Assembly: GCF_036898095.1 (NCBI RefSeq) | Contig: NC_090768.1 | Coordinates: 48,596,792-48,660,791 of the forward strand | Direction: 5' to 3' | DNA: 64,000 nucleotides | Source of the DNA: Palaemon carinicauda | Lineage: Eukaryota; Arthropoda; Malacostraca; Decapoda; Palaemonidae | Part shown: one piece after another, positions 1 through 11,499 of the stretch | How positions within the stretch are numbered: the first letter of the stretch is position 1 | Layout: the number at the start of each line of letters is the position of its first letter | Position numbers and translations under genes: made by a program | Notes under the pieces: model-generated | Databases searched by the model: none | What the model was told of the DNA's origin: nothing | Seen by the model: the letters and a program-made list of their open reading frames with translations, nothing else

Positions 1-87
1 GAGAAGTTGGATGAGCCTCCTAGGGACGCTGTCATCCCTGGAACAATTTATCTCTCTAGGGAGACTTCACCTTCGCCCTCTCCAGTT

Positions 88-706
88 ATTATTATTATTA
101 TTATTATTACTTACTAAGCTACAACCCTAGTTGGAAAAGCAGTATGCTATAAGCCCAGGGGCTCCAACAGGGAAAATAGCTCAGTGCGGAAAGGAAAAAA
201 GGAAAATAAAATATTCTAAGAAGAGTAACAACAATAAATATCTCCTATATAAACTATAAAAACTTTAACAAAAGAAGAGGAAGAGAAATAAGATAGGAGA
301 GTGTGCTCGAGTGTACCCTCAAGCAAGAGAACTCTAACCCAAGACAGTGAAAGGCCATGGTACAGAGGCTATGGCACTACCCAAGACTAGAGAACAGTGG
401 TTTGATTTTGGAGTGTCCTTCTCCTAGAAGAGCTGCTTACCATAGCTAAAGAGTCTCTTCTACCCTTACCAAGAGGAAAGTGGCACTGAACAATTACAGT
501 GCAGTAACCCCTTGGGTGATGAAGAATTGTTTGGTAATCTGTGTTGTCAGGTGTATGAGGATAGAGGAGAATATGTAAAGAATATGCCAGACTATTCAGT
601 GTGTATGTAGGCAAAGGGAAAATGAACCGTAACCAGAGAGGAGGATCCAATGTAGTACTGTCTGGCCAGTCAAAAGACCCCATAACTCTCTAGCGGTAGT
701 ATCTCA
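88..706 (-). mobile_element. Nested non-autonomous repeat R1 with ATT tail, inside DIRS copy A
   Basis: This roughly 620 bp block interrupts DIRS copy A: DIRS sequence stops at about 87 and resumes just before 715. It is an inverted relative of 54885-55551, and the similarity extends along most of the length. In the other orientation the element ends in a (TAA)n tail, here read as ATT repeats at 88-108, as is common for LINE-mobilised elements. The flanks ctccagtt and ctcaagtt look like an imperfect target-site duplication. I see no convincing coding capacity; the open frame on the minus strand at 387-683 is not recognisable. Confidence 0.7.
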
Positions 707-744
707 AGTTCCATCTAGACTCCCATGGGAACAAGAACAAGACT

Positions 745-1788
745 TTGGAGGCGGTCTCGATCCCGATCTCCGAACCAGTAAAGACGTGCCTGAACTGGTG
801 GGACAGCAATATAGGTCTTCGAGAGGGTCTGTCCCTGGCAGTCAAGAACCCAAACCACGTGTTATTTTCAGACGCGTCGGATTTGGGTTGGGGAGCGACT
901 CTGGACGGTCTGGAATGTTCGGGTCTTTGGACGACAGACCAGAGGAGCCTTCACATCAACTGCAAGGAGCTGTTGGCTGTTCACTTGGCCTTGACGAGTT
1001 TCAAGAGTCTTCTTCGAAACAAGGTGGTAGAAGTGAATGCGGACAACACCACAGCCTTGGCGTACATCTCCAAGCAAGGAGGCACTCACTCCCACACACT
1101 GTTCGTCATCGCAAGGGACCTCCTCATCTGGTCAAAAGATCGAGGCATCTCACTGTTGACGAGGTTCGTCCAGGGGAAATTGAACGTCTTGGCGGACTGT
1201 CTCAGTCGGAGAGGTCAGGTGATCCCTACAGAATGGACCCTCCACAAGGACGTGTGCAAGAGTCTTTGGATGACTTGGGGTCAGCGCACCATAGATCTCT
1301 TTGCGACCTCACTGACCAAAAGGCTCCCGACCTATTGCTCTCCAGTCCCAGATCCAGAGGCGGCCCACATAGATGCCTTTCTGTTGGACTGGTCTCACAT
1401 GGACGCTTACGCATTTCCGCCGTTCAAGATCATCAACAAGGTTTTGCAGAAGTTCGCCTCTCACGAAGGGACAAGGTTGACGTTGGTTGCTCCCCTCTGG
1501 CCCGCGAGAGAGTGGTTCACAGAGGTACTTCAATGGCTGGTAGACGTCCCAAGGAGTCTGCCTTTACGGATGGATCTCTTACGGCAGCCCCACGTAAGGA
1601 GTCTTCATCAAAGCCTCCCCGCGCTTCGTCTGACTGCCTTCAGACTATCGAAAGACTCTCAAGAGCTCGAGGATTTTCGAAGGAGGCAGCTAGGAGATCA
1701 TCTACTATCAAGGTCTACCAGTCGAAGTGGGAGGTCTTTAGAGAGTGGTGCAAGTCCTCCTCTATTTCCTCTTCCAGTACCTCTGTAG
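745..1788 (+). pseudogene. DIRS-A RNase H and methyltransferase-like part of pol
   Basis: The frame opens with the RT-RNase H linker (LEAVSIPISE), then RNase H with LFSDASDLGWG (first catalytic Asp), KELLAVHLAL (Glu), NADNTTALAYI (Asp) and NVLADCLSR (Asp). It continues into a region with TIDLFATSLT and YAFPPFKI, read as a degenerate Dam-type methyltransferase, then LVAPLWPAREWF. The last 30 or so codons before the stop overlap the recombinase in a different frame and are not conserved. The reverse transcriptase proper lies upstream, cut off by the nested insertion and the window edge. Confidence 0.8.
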
Positions 1789-2687
1789 CCCAAATTGCGG
1801 ACTTTCTCCTGCATCTGAGAAATGTTCGCTCCCTCTCTGCTCCCACTATTAAAGGTTACAGTAGCATGTTGGCGTCTGTTTTCAGACATAGAGGCTTGGA
1901 TCTGTCAAATAACAAAGATCTCCAAGATCTCCTTAAGTCCTTCGAGACCTCTAAGGAGCGTCGTATGTCAACTCCCGCTTGGAACTTAGACGTGGTCCTA
2001 AGGTCCCTAATGTCAGACAGGTTTGAGCCATTGCATTCAGCCTCCCTGAAGGATCTCACCCTCAAGACGCTTTTTTTGGTGTGCTTGGCTTCGGCTAAAA
2101 GGGTCAGTGAGATCCATGCTTTTAGTAAGAACATCGGCTTCTCTACAAATAAAGCTACATGTTCGCTTCAACTTGGTTTTTTGGCCAAGAACGAACTACC
2201 TTCTCGTCCTTGGCCTAAATCTTTTGAAATACCTAGTCTGTCAGAAATCGTAGGTAACGAAGTTGAAAGAGTGCTGTGCCCCGTTAGAGCTCTTAAGTTT
2301 TACTTAGCTTGAACTAAACCATTACGAGGTGGTTCTGAGGCCTTATGGTGCTCCGTTAAGAAGCCCTCATTGCCCATGTCTAAAAATGCGTTATCGTACT
2401 TTATTAGACTTTTAATCCGGGAGGCACATTCTCATTTAAATGAGAAAGATCGTTGTTTGCTTAAGGTCAAGACGCACGAAGTGAGAGCGATAGCAACTTC
2501 GGTGGCTTTTAAGCAAAACAGGTCTCTTCGAAGTATTATGGACGCGACCTTTTGGAGGAGCAAGTCGGTGTTCGCTTCATTTTACTTAAAAGACGTCCAG
2601 ACTCTTTATGAGGACTGCTACACCCTGGGTCCATTCGTTGCAGCGAGTGCAGTAGTGGGTGAGGGTTCTACCACTACATTCCCTTAA
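1602..2687 (+). pseudogene. DIRS-A tyrosine recombinase, one in-frame stop
   Basis: The N-terminal SAM-like part (QTIERLSRARGFSKEAA, STIKVYQSKWEVFREWC) is followed by the catalytic domain with SAKRVSEIH (box I Arg), HEVRAIATSVAF (His-x-x-Arg) and FASFYLKD (Tyr). All expected active-site residues are present. The frame is broken only by TGA at 2310-2312, where copy D has an Arg codon (CGT); C-to-T change at a CpG is a likely part of the cause. The same frame is open back to 786 through the RNase H region, which is read in another frame. Identification is strong; function is unlikely with the stop. Confidence 0.85.
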
Positions 2688-3080
2688 TCCCAATATCCTT
2701 ATAATCTTCTCTTGAAATGTTTTTAATCTTGTCTTGGGTTGTACGGAAGACTAGGAAGTCTTTCGCATCCTTTTTGATTTGGCGGGTGGTCAAATGTTGT
2801 TTCTTGAGAGCGCCCAGATTAAGGGTATTGATGAAGTTCTGTTATAGGGGTGTTCGCCCTGGATATAACAGCTCCTGGGAGTCTTTCAGCATCCTGAGAG
2901 GATGGCTGGGCTTCGTGAGGAAAGCGGACTAATGAGGCAGAGTAATCGTCAGAGTCAGCTTCCTTGCCAGGTATCTATACTTAAGTTGGTTTTTTTATGA
3001 AATAATTGTCAAAAAACTCTTGAGCATATACGCCTTTATTGTATTAATGCTGGTCTCTACCCACCACCATGGGTGTGAAT

Positions 3081-3411
3081 CAGCTATTATATATTCACCG
3101 GCTAAGTTTAATATTTAAAAATGATATTTTGATTATAAAATAAATTTTTGAATATACTTACCCGGTGAATATATAAATTAAAGGCCCTCCCTTCCTCCCC
3201 GATAGAGACCCAGCGGACTGAGAAGAACTGGAGATATTGACAAGTATATGCGGTATCTGGCCGATAGTCGGCGCTGGTGGGCACACCCGCAACCTTCACG
3301 GCGATCGCTCGCGAGTTTTTGGAATCTGTCGAGCCGTCGGAGACGTCAGCTATTATATATTCACCGGGTAAGTATATTAAAAAATTTATTTCATAATCAA
3401 AATATCATTTT
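3081..3411 (+). repeat. DIRS-A internal complementary region and right inverted terminal repeat
   Basis: Bases 3081-3182 carry CAGCTATTATATATTCACCG followed by AT-rich sequence and CTTACCCGGTGAATATATAA. The second half is the reverse complement of the right terminus at about 3347-3411. The first half is the reverse complement of the left end of the same family (compare 24294-24345 in copy D). This is the DIRS internal complementary region, thought to template re-joining of the ends during circle formation. Bases 3200-3411 are the right inverted repeat. Confidence 0.8.
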
Positions 3412-3872
3412 GAAATAACCACTGATTTTAATAGTTTAGCTTTTATATTTTTTATTTAAAACACATGGCTAAAGTTGTAGATAAAGATAAAGGCTTCATA
3501 TTTGACAAGTTCAGTGCAGCATGTTAAAATGTAATCAGTTGTTTTACATGTGCAACTGTTTTATTGTATTTCCTTCCTCAATACTACAGACAAATTTCCA
3601 CAGGCTGTTCTAAAGGTTATTAATATACTTTTGTTCAATAGTGCCACTTGTTATCTTTATTTTTTTATTGATATTTGTTCCAACACTGACTACAAACCCT
3701 TTCGCTCCTTATAGGGAATATATGTTTGGTGAAGCTGGAAACTAGTCATAAGGCTTTAGCGAGGTACGTGGTTGGTGGTTAGCGTCACTTTTGCTTTTGG
3801 CTCGGAGGATTGTAGACTTGCTGTCTCTCTCCTGTTAACAAACTGTCTTTGACTTTTCTATTTTTGGGTTTC

Positions 3873-4100
3873 ATGGATCTCACCATGCGGGCTTGTCCTA
3901 GTTGTGAAGGTGCCAATGCATGATGGCTACTGAGATTGAACCAAATTCCCTTTGCCCTGCTTGCAGAGGTCAATCTTGCTCGCAGGACTCTTCTTGTATT
4001 GACTGTCAGGAGTAGACATCCTCCCAGTGGGTGAGGTTCGGTAGACGATGGAGAAAGAAGCCTAAAGGGATTCTTCTCCTTCGGGGTTTTCCTCGAAGGT
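3873..4100 (+). pseudogene. DIRS-B gag N-terminal fragment with Cys-rich motif
   Basis: An ATG at 3873 opens a short frame (MDLTMRACPSCEGANA) that stops at once. In another frame, 3953-4006 encodes CPACRGQSCSQDSSCIDC, with spacing C-x2-C-x4-C-x5-C-x2-C. Copy H gag has the same spacing in CSTCRGKVCSSSDTCSEC. After an in-frame TAG (4013-4015) the similarity continues as SQWVRFGRRWRKK, against IQWVRYGTKKK in H. The Cys cluster probably binds zinc; that role is inferred from the pattern alone. Frameshifted and dead. Confidence 0.65.
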
Positions 4101-4894
4101 GAAGAAGTCCTGACTTTTTTCTCTGTCAGTGTGATCCCTCCACTCTGACTTTGCTCGCTCGTTCTCCTCCCGAGGACAATCGAATGAGAGTGATTGCTGC
4201 TTAACCCCTGAACAACCCTTAGGTGCAGACACCATCGCTTCCCTTAGTGAAGCAACAGCTGCCACCACTGGGGGAGTCTCTCCCGTTGCAGTTTGCGGCA
4301 ACTCTTGCCCTCCTTTGGGCTTTTGGATCTCCTTGCTAAGGAATGGTTTTTGAGGGTACTACAGTTAAGGGCATAGCATGAATGCAGACCTGCCTCCCTT
4401 GTGATTAACTGCAGTCTTCTTTTATGAGAAAATGAATGTAATACATCAACAGAGCTTCTCATGCCTTTAGCTGCAGCACTCTCTGCATCTGCTCTCTTTG
4501 TTCCTACAGCTCTGGTGTAGAAACGAGAGCAGTTGGAACTGGCACTCCTTGGAGTTACCCGTTTGGGATTTCTCTCGTGCCTTCTAAGGCTGGAGTACGA
4601 GGGTAACATAAAAGCTGACTTAGGTTAGTCTTCTAAGCTCATTGATTATGCGAACAGCCCTCAGACGAAGCTTGCTCTACTGAAGGCCTGTAGTGTTTGA
4701 AGCATTAAGCTTCTCCTCCCTGTTTAAAGTGCCTCTCTCATTGGCAAGTGAGGCCCTCCTCTGCTGTGAAGTTACCCCCTTCGGGGCTCAAAGCAAGAAC
4801 TCGATTCATCGAGCCTTGTTCCAGCTCTTCGGGGCTCCCAGATGGTGAAGCCTGATGACCTTTTGCGGCCGGTGCCTCTCCCATCGGGCCCTCG

Positions 4895-5925
4895 GTGTAC
4901 GAGTTTTATGAGCCATAATCCTTCAAAGTTATTGCCTCAAAGCGTGATGCCTGTTGATTGCTTGAGCTCTTTGCCTCTCCCAATGTGTTCCCAGGTCCAC
5001 AAGAAGTTTCGTGAGCAATATATCTTTGGGGTTATTGTCGCAGATGTTGATGCCATGTCCCATTGTTTCCCCCGGAACACGAGTCTTGTGAGCTATAATC
5101 ATTTGGGGTTATGGCCACAGATGGTGATGCCTGCTGACGCTTGAGGCCGTTGACTCTCACCATCGTGTCCGCAGGGCACAACAAAGCTCTTAGAGTTTTG
5201 CGGGGCCAGGCTCTTTGGGTTCCTTTTTTTTCCTACCCCTACGAGGAAAATCCTGGTTTTCCTGCTTTTACCACACAGAAAACCTTTTTCAGTCTTACTC
5301 ATGCTTCCTAATTCAGAAGCATACTAGGCTACATTACAACATCCTCCAGGATCACTGACGAGTGTTCATCTCATGCATAAATGAACAAACCCCCACGGGC
5401 GAGTTACTCTCACAGACGAGGGTCTGTTCAAACACTGAATGCTGGCAACACCTATACCTATTCATGAGAGAGCCCACCCAGACACTAAGAGTTAGCAAGG
5501 TGCACGGGCGAGCTTCTCTTCCTGACGAGGTCTGTGCAACTACAATTGGTCGCCAGCATCTCTGTTGCGTATGCGCTCTTCCCTTTACGATTGCCAGATC
5601 TGGCCTGAGAGGTGGAAACCTGCGGCAATACATGGAGGCTCTTATGACAATTCCCCCATGGTTATTAACGCAGATGGGAATGCCTGTCAACCGCTTGCAG
5701 CTGCTGCATCCCACCATTGAGTCTCGAAAGACAGCAAGTCTCGAGAAACAACAGTTCGGGATTATTATATTGGACTTCTCTCTGCAGGATAGAGAGCTCA
5801 TCGGAACACTCGCATGGTGTCGGCCTCTGACTTTGCAGTCTTCATCTCATCTTGTCATACCCTCAGGGCACAGCAGTCTCGTTAGACATAACCCTTCGTG
5901 GTTATTGCCTCAAGCCTGAACTCCT
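4895..5925 (+). repeat. Degenerate ~75-105 bp repeats in DIRS-B gag-like region
   Basis: A unit containing a gag(c/t)(c/t)ATAATC stretch, then GTTAT(T/G)G and a GATG(C/G)C core, recurs near 4908, 5013, 5090, 5650 and 5890. Spacing is irregular and units are diverged. Short open frames come and go, but none is maintained. The organisation resembles the clearer 121 bp repeats of the copy C gag region, so repeated linker sequence may be a feature of gag in these elements. Confidence 0.45.
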
Positions 5926-7686
5926 GACAGGATGGAATCAGCTCGTACTTTCGTTCATGAACGACTGAAAAGTATTCGTTTACAGGTGCCCTTGTTCCCG
6001 CCACGAGGCGGGCGGGCGAGCTCTTACTACCGAATAAGGCCTGATTGCTTGGCTAGCTGCATATGCTTCTTGTGGATGCATGCAGGCTTACGAACATGTT
6101 CTTAATACCATGGCTAGTCAAAAAATAATTCCTTTTGATCAATGATGTTGCGCTCCATATACACATTATTCTCGCAAGCGACTCCATAAGGTCCTTCAGG
6201 GCAGCTCACAAACAGAAACGTGTTCATGATGCTCAAGCTCGTGTACAAGTACTTACCCTAAGTCAGGGAAGTTGCTATTTGGCACACCCGCATGCTGGCG
6301 ATTGAGTCACTACTACTGACGAAGGCTGTTCATTTTGCCAGTTGCATGAACTACCCTCACTGGGGTATGCTTTCCCGTGAGCTACTTACATCATACAGAA
6401 CCTACTGATGGTCCTTTGTTCGTGAATGACACTCGGTTTCAGTTACTGTATTTGATGCCGGGAACAATTAAATTAGAACCTTGTTCCAATACATCTTTAG
6501 CTCTCTTTCTCGGTCGATGGTTTTATCTCTTGGGGAAAGTCGGGTTATTCATGAACCCTCCCATGACCGGACATAAGTAGTCTGCCCCTAAGTGGGCTCC
6601 TCCTTCATCTCCGTCAGATCATCCCTGACGTCTCCGGATTGCAAGTAAGTATCAAAGGTACTTAGACTCCGAAACTTCGCATAAGCAAGTCTCTTTCCTT
6701 GGGAGGGAACAATAGGAGTTTATTCCAGTTTTGCTTATCAGGAACAGAGAGATCAGAGATGTATTTACCTCTTCTAAGGGATCCTTGTCAATGTTCTCCA
6801 ATTGAGATCGGGTGCAACGAGATATTTAGACCTTTGTCCTACCCCAGGGGTACCTGTCACAGGGGAGTTCCTGCTATAAGATTGGGGGTAACATTTACCT
6901 TCTATAGAGGTAAATTTTCTGTTAGTGTTTATTGTTCTGTAGCTTGCCTTATGCATGGAAATCTGTCTGACAAATGTCTTGTCTTTCAGAAGTAGTTGCT
7001 TGTGACCGATCTTTTGCTTGACAGCGATCAACTCAGGAGGGTTGCTGTAATGCTGTTATCTGCACGAGATAACCGGTTGCTCCGGTATTTACTGGTCCCT
7101 AAGTGGACATACATGACTAACTCATTCTAGCAAAGGCAGTTGGAGGACAAGGCTTCATCATCCCTTTACAAAAGCAGGTTCTTGCAACCAATCGCATGAC
7201 ATGAAATCAATTAACTTGAAATATTTACTTGTTAAGCAACCCTTCGGCGTCCTCAGGTACTCAGATTAGAGTCGACCTTTTGCTTGAAAGCCAGAGGATC
7301 CTTGTTCCTCTCAATTGAACCATCCGGCCCTCCAGTGTGTATCAACAGACACAATCCCTGGGGGGTGCTGTCTACCCTACAGGGTAGTTGGCTGATGAGG
7401 TAGCACGGAAACTCTAGAATTTTGAGGGAGTACTTGGGCACCTGTTTCAATTTTGGCGAAATTGGAAAAAAAAGACTAGTTTTCACCTGAAAAGGTATAT
7501 TCTCATATAAAGAGCTCAAAGTTTGTATTGCTAGGAAAAATACAAATTATTTTGCAAATTTGTCATTTTTAGTAGTTTTTATTTTAATAATTTTAAACTT
7601 TGATTTAAAATAATATTTCCTAAAGATTTTATCCAGATTATTATATCTTTTGATATGCCAACTTCATTTTTTTTTTTTTTTTGCAG

Positions 7687-7881
7687 GTTATAAGGCATTA
7701 TCATGGTCATCTTAGTGCCTGTTATGGATTAGCATTACATCCAACAATAGATATTCTAGTCACATGTGGAAGGGATTCAACTGCAAGAGTTTGGGATTTA
7801 AGAACTAAAGCAAATATTCACACATTATCAGGGCATTCAAATACTGTTGCATCTGTAGTATGTCAAGCTGCTGAGCCCCAG
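7687..7881 (+). CDS. PLRG1: PLRG1 internal exon a (WD40 repeats)
   Basis: This 195 bp exon (65 codons, phase 0 at both ends) follows a poly-T tract and tttttttgcag acceptor and ends at cag|gtaagt. It encodes [20 protein letters not shown], a [20 protein letters not shown] blade and [18 protein letters not shown]. The product is the spliceosomal WD40 protein PLRG1/PRP46 of the PRP19/CDC5L complex, a nuclear pre-mRNA splicing factor. The near-continuous match to the family, and the natural continuation into the next exon ([14 protein letters not shown]), make the call secure. Upstream exons should lie before the window. Introns on both sides are full of transposons. Confidence 0.95.
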
Positions 7882-8717
7882 GTAAGTTATATTTTAAAGA
7901 TCTTTTAACTGATTTTTACCAATTTATTTTATATGTTCCCAAGCATTTTAGCATATTGTAAGTTTTTCAAAAGTGCTCTTCCTTTTTCTATTTCATTTTT
8001 ATTAGCAACTGATCGAAATAAAGATATTGAATACACATGTTATTGAAATACCAACCATTGTTTTACAAATATTCATTATCTTTCAGGTTATACCTTACTA
8101 AATTTTCCATATACTGTACAGAAATATGGCCTTATTATATAAGATTAGCTGGTATTGCGTAGTTCAGTGGTTTTCTGGTTGTGGTGATGAAAATTATCTA
8201 AAGAGTCTTTAAAGCATAATAAATTTCTGTTTATGATTGTGTATTAGTTTGTAATACAGTGAACCCTCGCTACTTCGCGGTTCGACAATCGCGGATTCAC
8301 CACTTCGCGGGGTTTTCCCATAACCCATATATATATATACATATCGCGGATTTTCCGGAAAATTCGAAAATACCGCGAAATCTGAAGACAACCAAATACG
8401 ATATTTTGTTACCTGTAATTCCATTGAATTAGTAATATCTGCTCTTACTGATTGTTCATTGCATTACATATGATATATAATTCAGCACAGAAAGAAATAA
8501 AACACGAAAAGAGAATGTGATCATACGATAATTCAGTACGTAGTAAAATTAAATCGAACATGAAACGCAAATCAGATGCAGTCATACCATATTAGAATGG
8601 TGTGTACTGTAATGGATGTGCTTCTTTTCCATGAATCTTTTGTATGTATACGTACGTAGTACAGTACTGCATCCAATAATATTCTTTGTTGCAAAAATCA
8701 CATTTCGAATACTGTAA

Positions 8718-8723
<6 letters not shown>

Positions 8724-8802
<79 letters not shown>
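8724..8802 (+). repeat. (GA)n microsatellite
   Basis: An uninterrupted GA tract of about 79 bp lies inside the Tigger element between the left inverted repeat and the transposase. A run of ATT repeats follows at about 8827-8935. A CT tract of similar length lies on the other side of the transposase, so the two tracts are inverted relative to each other. Confidence 0.97.
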
Positions 8803-8805
<3 letters not shown>

Positions 8806-9275
8806 TAAAATAGCGTACGTAAATTTTTATTATTATTGTTATTATTATTATTATTATTGTTGTTGTTGTTAATAAAATTATTATTGTTATTATTATTAAT
8901 CATTATTATTATTATTATTACTGTACAGTATTATTATCATTATTTATTATTATTACGGTATTGTACTTAATCTACGTACGTTCAGTGTGCGCGGGACATC
9001 TTCTATGAGTAACCAACGCACCATAGTACTGTAAGACGGGTTGTGATTGGTTCAAGCGCTGATAGATGACGAATCAAAACTCAAGTTTTGTTATCTAGCC
9101 TGTGATTGGTGTTTTGCCCGCATCTTCTACCCGCAGCATCAAAGTTCTCGCGGGGCTGGATCGTTCACTTTCTCTTTCCGCGTATTGCTGAGTAGACGTT
9201 CTTAAGTTTGTGAAGTTTAATCTGTGCTGTGTGCGACTGTTTTAAGTTGAACTTTTTGTTGAACTTTCTGTTACA

Positions 9276-11148
9276 ATGCCTCCCAAGCGTTCTGCTTCTA
9301 GTAAGGCTGGTAGTGAGCCTAAACGCCACCGAAGGATGATGACGATAGCTGAGAAGGTTACGCTTCTCGACATGTTAAAAGATGGTAGAAGTTACGCGGC
9401 CGCCGGCCGCCATTTTGGCATCAACGAATCCACCGTTCGCTACATCAAGAAGGACGAGGCGAACATTAGAAAGACTGCTGCAATCACCTTTAGCAGATCA
9501 GCGAAGCGAGTCGTTACAACGCGTAATAAAACGATCGTACGCATGGAAGGTGCTTTAGCTGTGTGGATTGCCGACTGTCGGAAGAAGAACATAGCGTTGG
9601 ATACGAACACCATCCGAACAAAGGCTTTGAGCTTGTATGAGAATTTTGCGGCAAAGGAACCTCATGACGACGATGGCGACCATGCTGAAGAAGATGATGA
9701 TGTAGATGAACCTCAACCAGGGACCTCCACTGATTCCCAGCGTCAGAAACAACGTTTTTCCGTCCGCCAGCAAAGGATGGTTCGTGAAGTTTCAGAAACG
9801 CTTCGCCCTGAAAAGCGTTTCCCTGCATGGGGAGTCTGCTTCCGCTGACACTGCCGCTGCTGAAACTTACGTGAACCAGACTTTCAAGAACATTATCGCT
9901 GAAGGTGGATACAAGCCGGAACAAGTGTTTAATATGGATGAAACCGGCTTGTTTTGGAAGAGAATGCCGTCGCGAACTTTCCTGTTCAAAGAGGAAGCCA
10001 AAGCCTCTGGCTTTAAGGCATTCAAGGATCGCGTTACCCTCGTGATGTGTGGCAATGCTGCTGGATTTTTGTTAAAGCCAGGGCTTATTTATAAGTCGAA
10101 AAATCCTCGCGCTTTGAAAAATAAAAATAAGAATCTCCTTCCCGTGTACTGGATGCATAATCAAAAAGCATGGATTACGAAGATGCTGACCTCCAACTGG
10201 TTCCACCAGTGTTTCATCCCGCAAGTCCATGAATATCTCTTAGAGAAGGGCTTGCCATTCAAGATCCTTCTCCTTATGGATAACGCTGGTGGACACGCAA
10301 CTGACCTGTCGCGTGAGGGCGTTCAGGTTGAGTTCCTGCCACCCAACACCACGTCATTAATTCAACCGATGGACCAGGGGGTTATCAGGGCGTTCAAGGC
10401 CCTCTACACGAAGAATACCTTGGCGGACCTCGTTGCGTGTGTGGATGCTGCCCAAGATGACGAGGATGAAGATTTCAACTTGAAGGCGTACTGGCGGCAG
10501 TACACCATAGCCACGTGCCTGCAGAATATTCAAAAGGCACTTCAAGAGATGAAACCTGCAACCGTGAATGCGAGCTGGAAGAAGTTGTGGCCCGAGATTG
10601 TTTACGACGACAAGGGATTTACTCCGTCGGAAATCCAACACTCTGCAATACGGAAATCTGTGCAGTTGGCTGCCATAATTGGAGGTGACGGGTTTGGCGA
10701 CATGATGACTGAAGACGTCGACGAGTTGTTGGACTGCCATTCCCAGCCCCTAACTGACGCAGACCTCGAAGACCTGACGAAATCGGCAAGTGAGGAAGAG
10801 AGTGAGGGTGCCCAGGAAGAGACCCAAGAAAATGTCGAAGAAACGGGCTTAACATTAGAACGGCTTGCCAAGTTCTGCAACCATATGAAGGAGGCGAAAG
10901 AAATGTTACAAGAGTGGGACGAGGATATGGTTCGCTCGATGCAATTCTCAAATAAGGTCGATGACATCATGACTCCCTACAAGATGCTCTTAGATCGAAA
11001 AAAGAAGCAGCGGCAACAACTTCCGATCACAATGTTCTTCCAGCCTCGCAAAAAAGAGCCAGTTCCTCCTGCTAGTACGCCTTCGGAAGAAATTGAAGAA
11101 GTTGAAGAGGTGTCCCAGGAAAAGGCACCTCCGTCTGAAGAGACGTAA
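9276..11148 (+). pseudogene. Tigger/pogo transposase with one frameshift
   Basis: Starts MPPKRSASSKAGSEPKRHRR; a CENP-B type helix-turn-helix (TIAEKVTLLDML, GRHFGINESTVRYIKK) binds the element ends. The frame from 9276 runs to 9848, and the downstream part is in another frame open over 9706-11148. Homology crosses near the T-run at 9755-9762, consistent with a 1 bp insertion. The second half carries the DDE domain: FNMDETGLFWKR (first Asp), LLLMDNAGGHA (second Asp), SLIQPMDQG (third Asp), with 30 residues between the second and third (DD30D). An acidic C-terminal region follows. All catalytic residues remain. One indel is the only lesion I see, suggesting fairly recent activity. Confidence 0.9.
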
Positions 11149-11417
11149 AATACTATCATTGACTGCACAGTAGAACACATCATCAGCTTCATCATCATCA
11201 TTTCTACTGTGCAGCAAATTCATCGCCATCGTCATTCAAGTTTTTTTTGAACTTCTTTCGTGGTGAGTACAGTAACAATCTTTATTTTTTACTTTAACCT
11301 GTTTTATAGTTTAGTAATGTACGTACTGTATGCATTAAGTTAAAGGGAAGGTTTTAAAAGTCTACATGTTGTAACCTATCATATTTTTTTTGTTTAAAAT
11401 TTACATTCGTACGTAAA

Positions 11418-11421
<4 letters not shown>

Positions 11422-11493
<72 letters not shown>
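11422..11493 (+). repeat. (CT)n microsatellite
   Basis: An uninterrupted TC/CT tract of 72 bp lies in the 3' untranslated part of the Tigger element, mirroring the GA tract at 8724-8802. Confidence 0.97.

Positions 11494-11499
<6 letters not shown>

Larger units (their letters stand above)
1..3411 (+). mobile_element. DIRS-type retrotransposon copy A, 5' end outside window
   Basis: Bases 1-87 match the RT-to-RNase H linker of copy D near 27895-27985. After a nested insertion (88-706) the element resumes with RNase H, methyltransferase-like region and tyrosine recombinase, then a 3' non-coding region with an internal complementary region and the right inverted repeat ending near 3411. The order RT-RNase H-MT-YR and the inverted ends are those of the DIRS1 group, which integrates through a tyrosine recombinase instead of a DDE integrase. 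Copies A and D are one family, similar throughout their coding parts. The copy is disabled by the nested insertion and one stop codon in the recombinase. Confidence 0.88.
3673..7568 (+). mobile_element. DIRS-type copy B, both ends present, internally deleted
   Basis: The left end starts with tttgttccaacactgac, matching the tttgttcc start of copy H. The right end (about 7515-7568) has ctaggaaaaatacaaat and ends in tttgtcattt, like copy C. Between them lie a decayed gag start with a Cys-rich motif and degenerate gag-like repeats, but I find no RT, RNase H or recombinase. At 3.9 kb it is about 2.5 kb shorter than D or H. It reads as a deleted, non-autonomous copy. Most of 6000-7500 shows nothing recognisable. 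It ends 118 bp before a PLRG1 exon. Confidence 0.65.

Noticed and set aside
5352..5919. Overlapping 149- and 185-codon frames on opposite strands
   Set aside because: They lie in degenerate repeat sequence of DIRS copy B. Neither shows a domain, and they look like shadows of each other.
8592..8903. Minus-strand frame with Ser/Leu and Asn repeats
   Set aside because: It is a translation of GA and ATT microsatellites.
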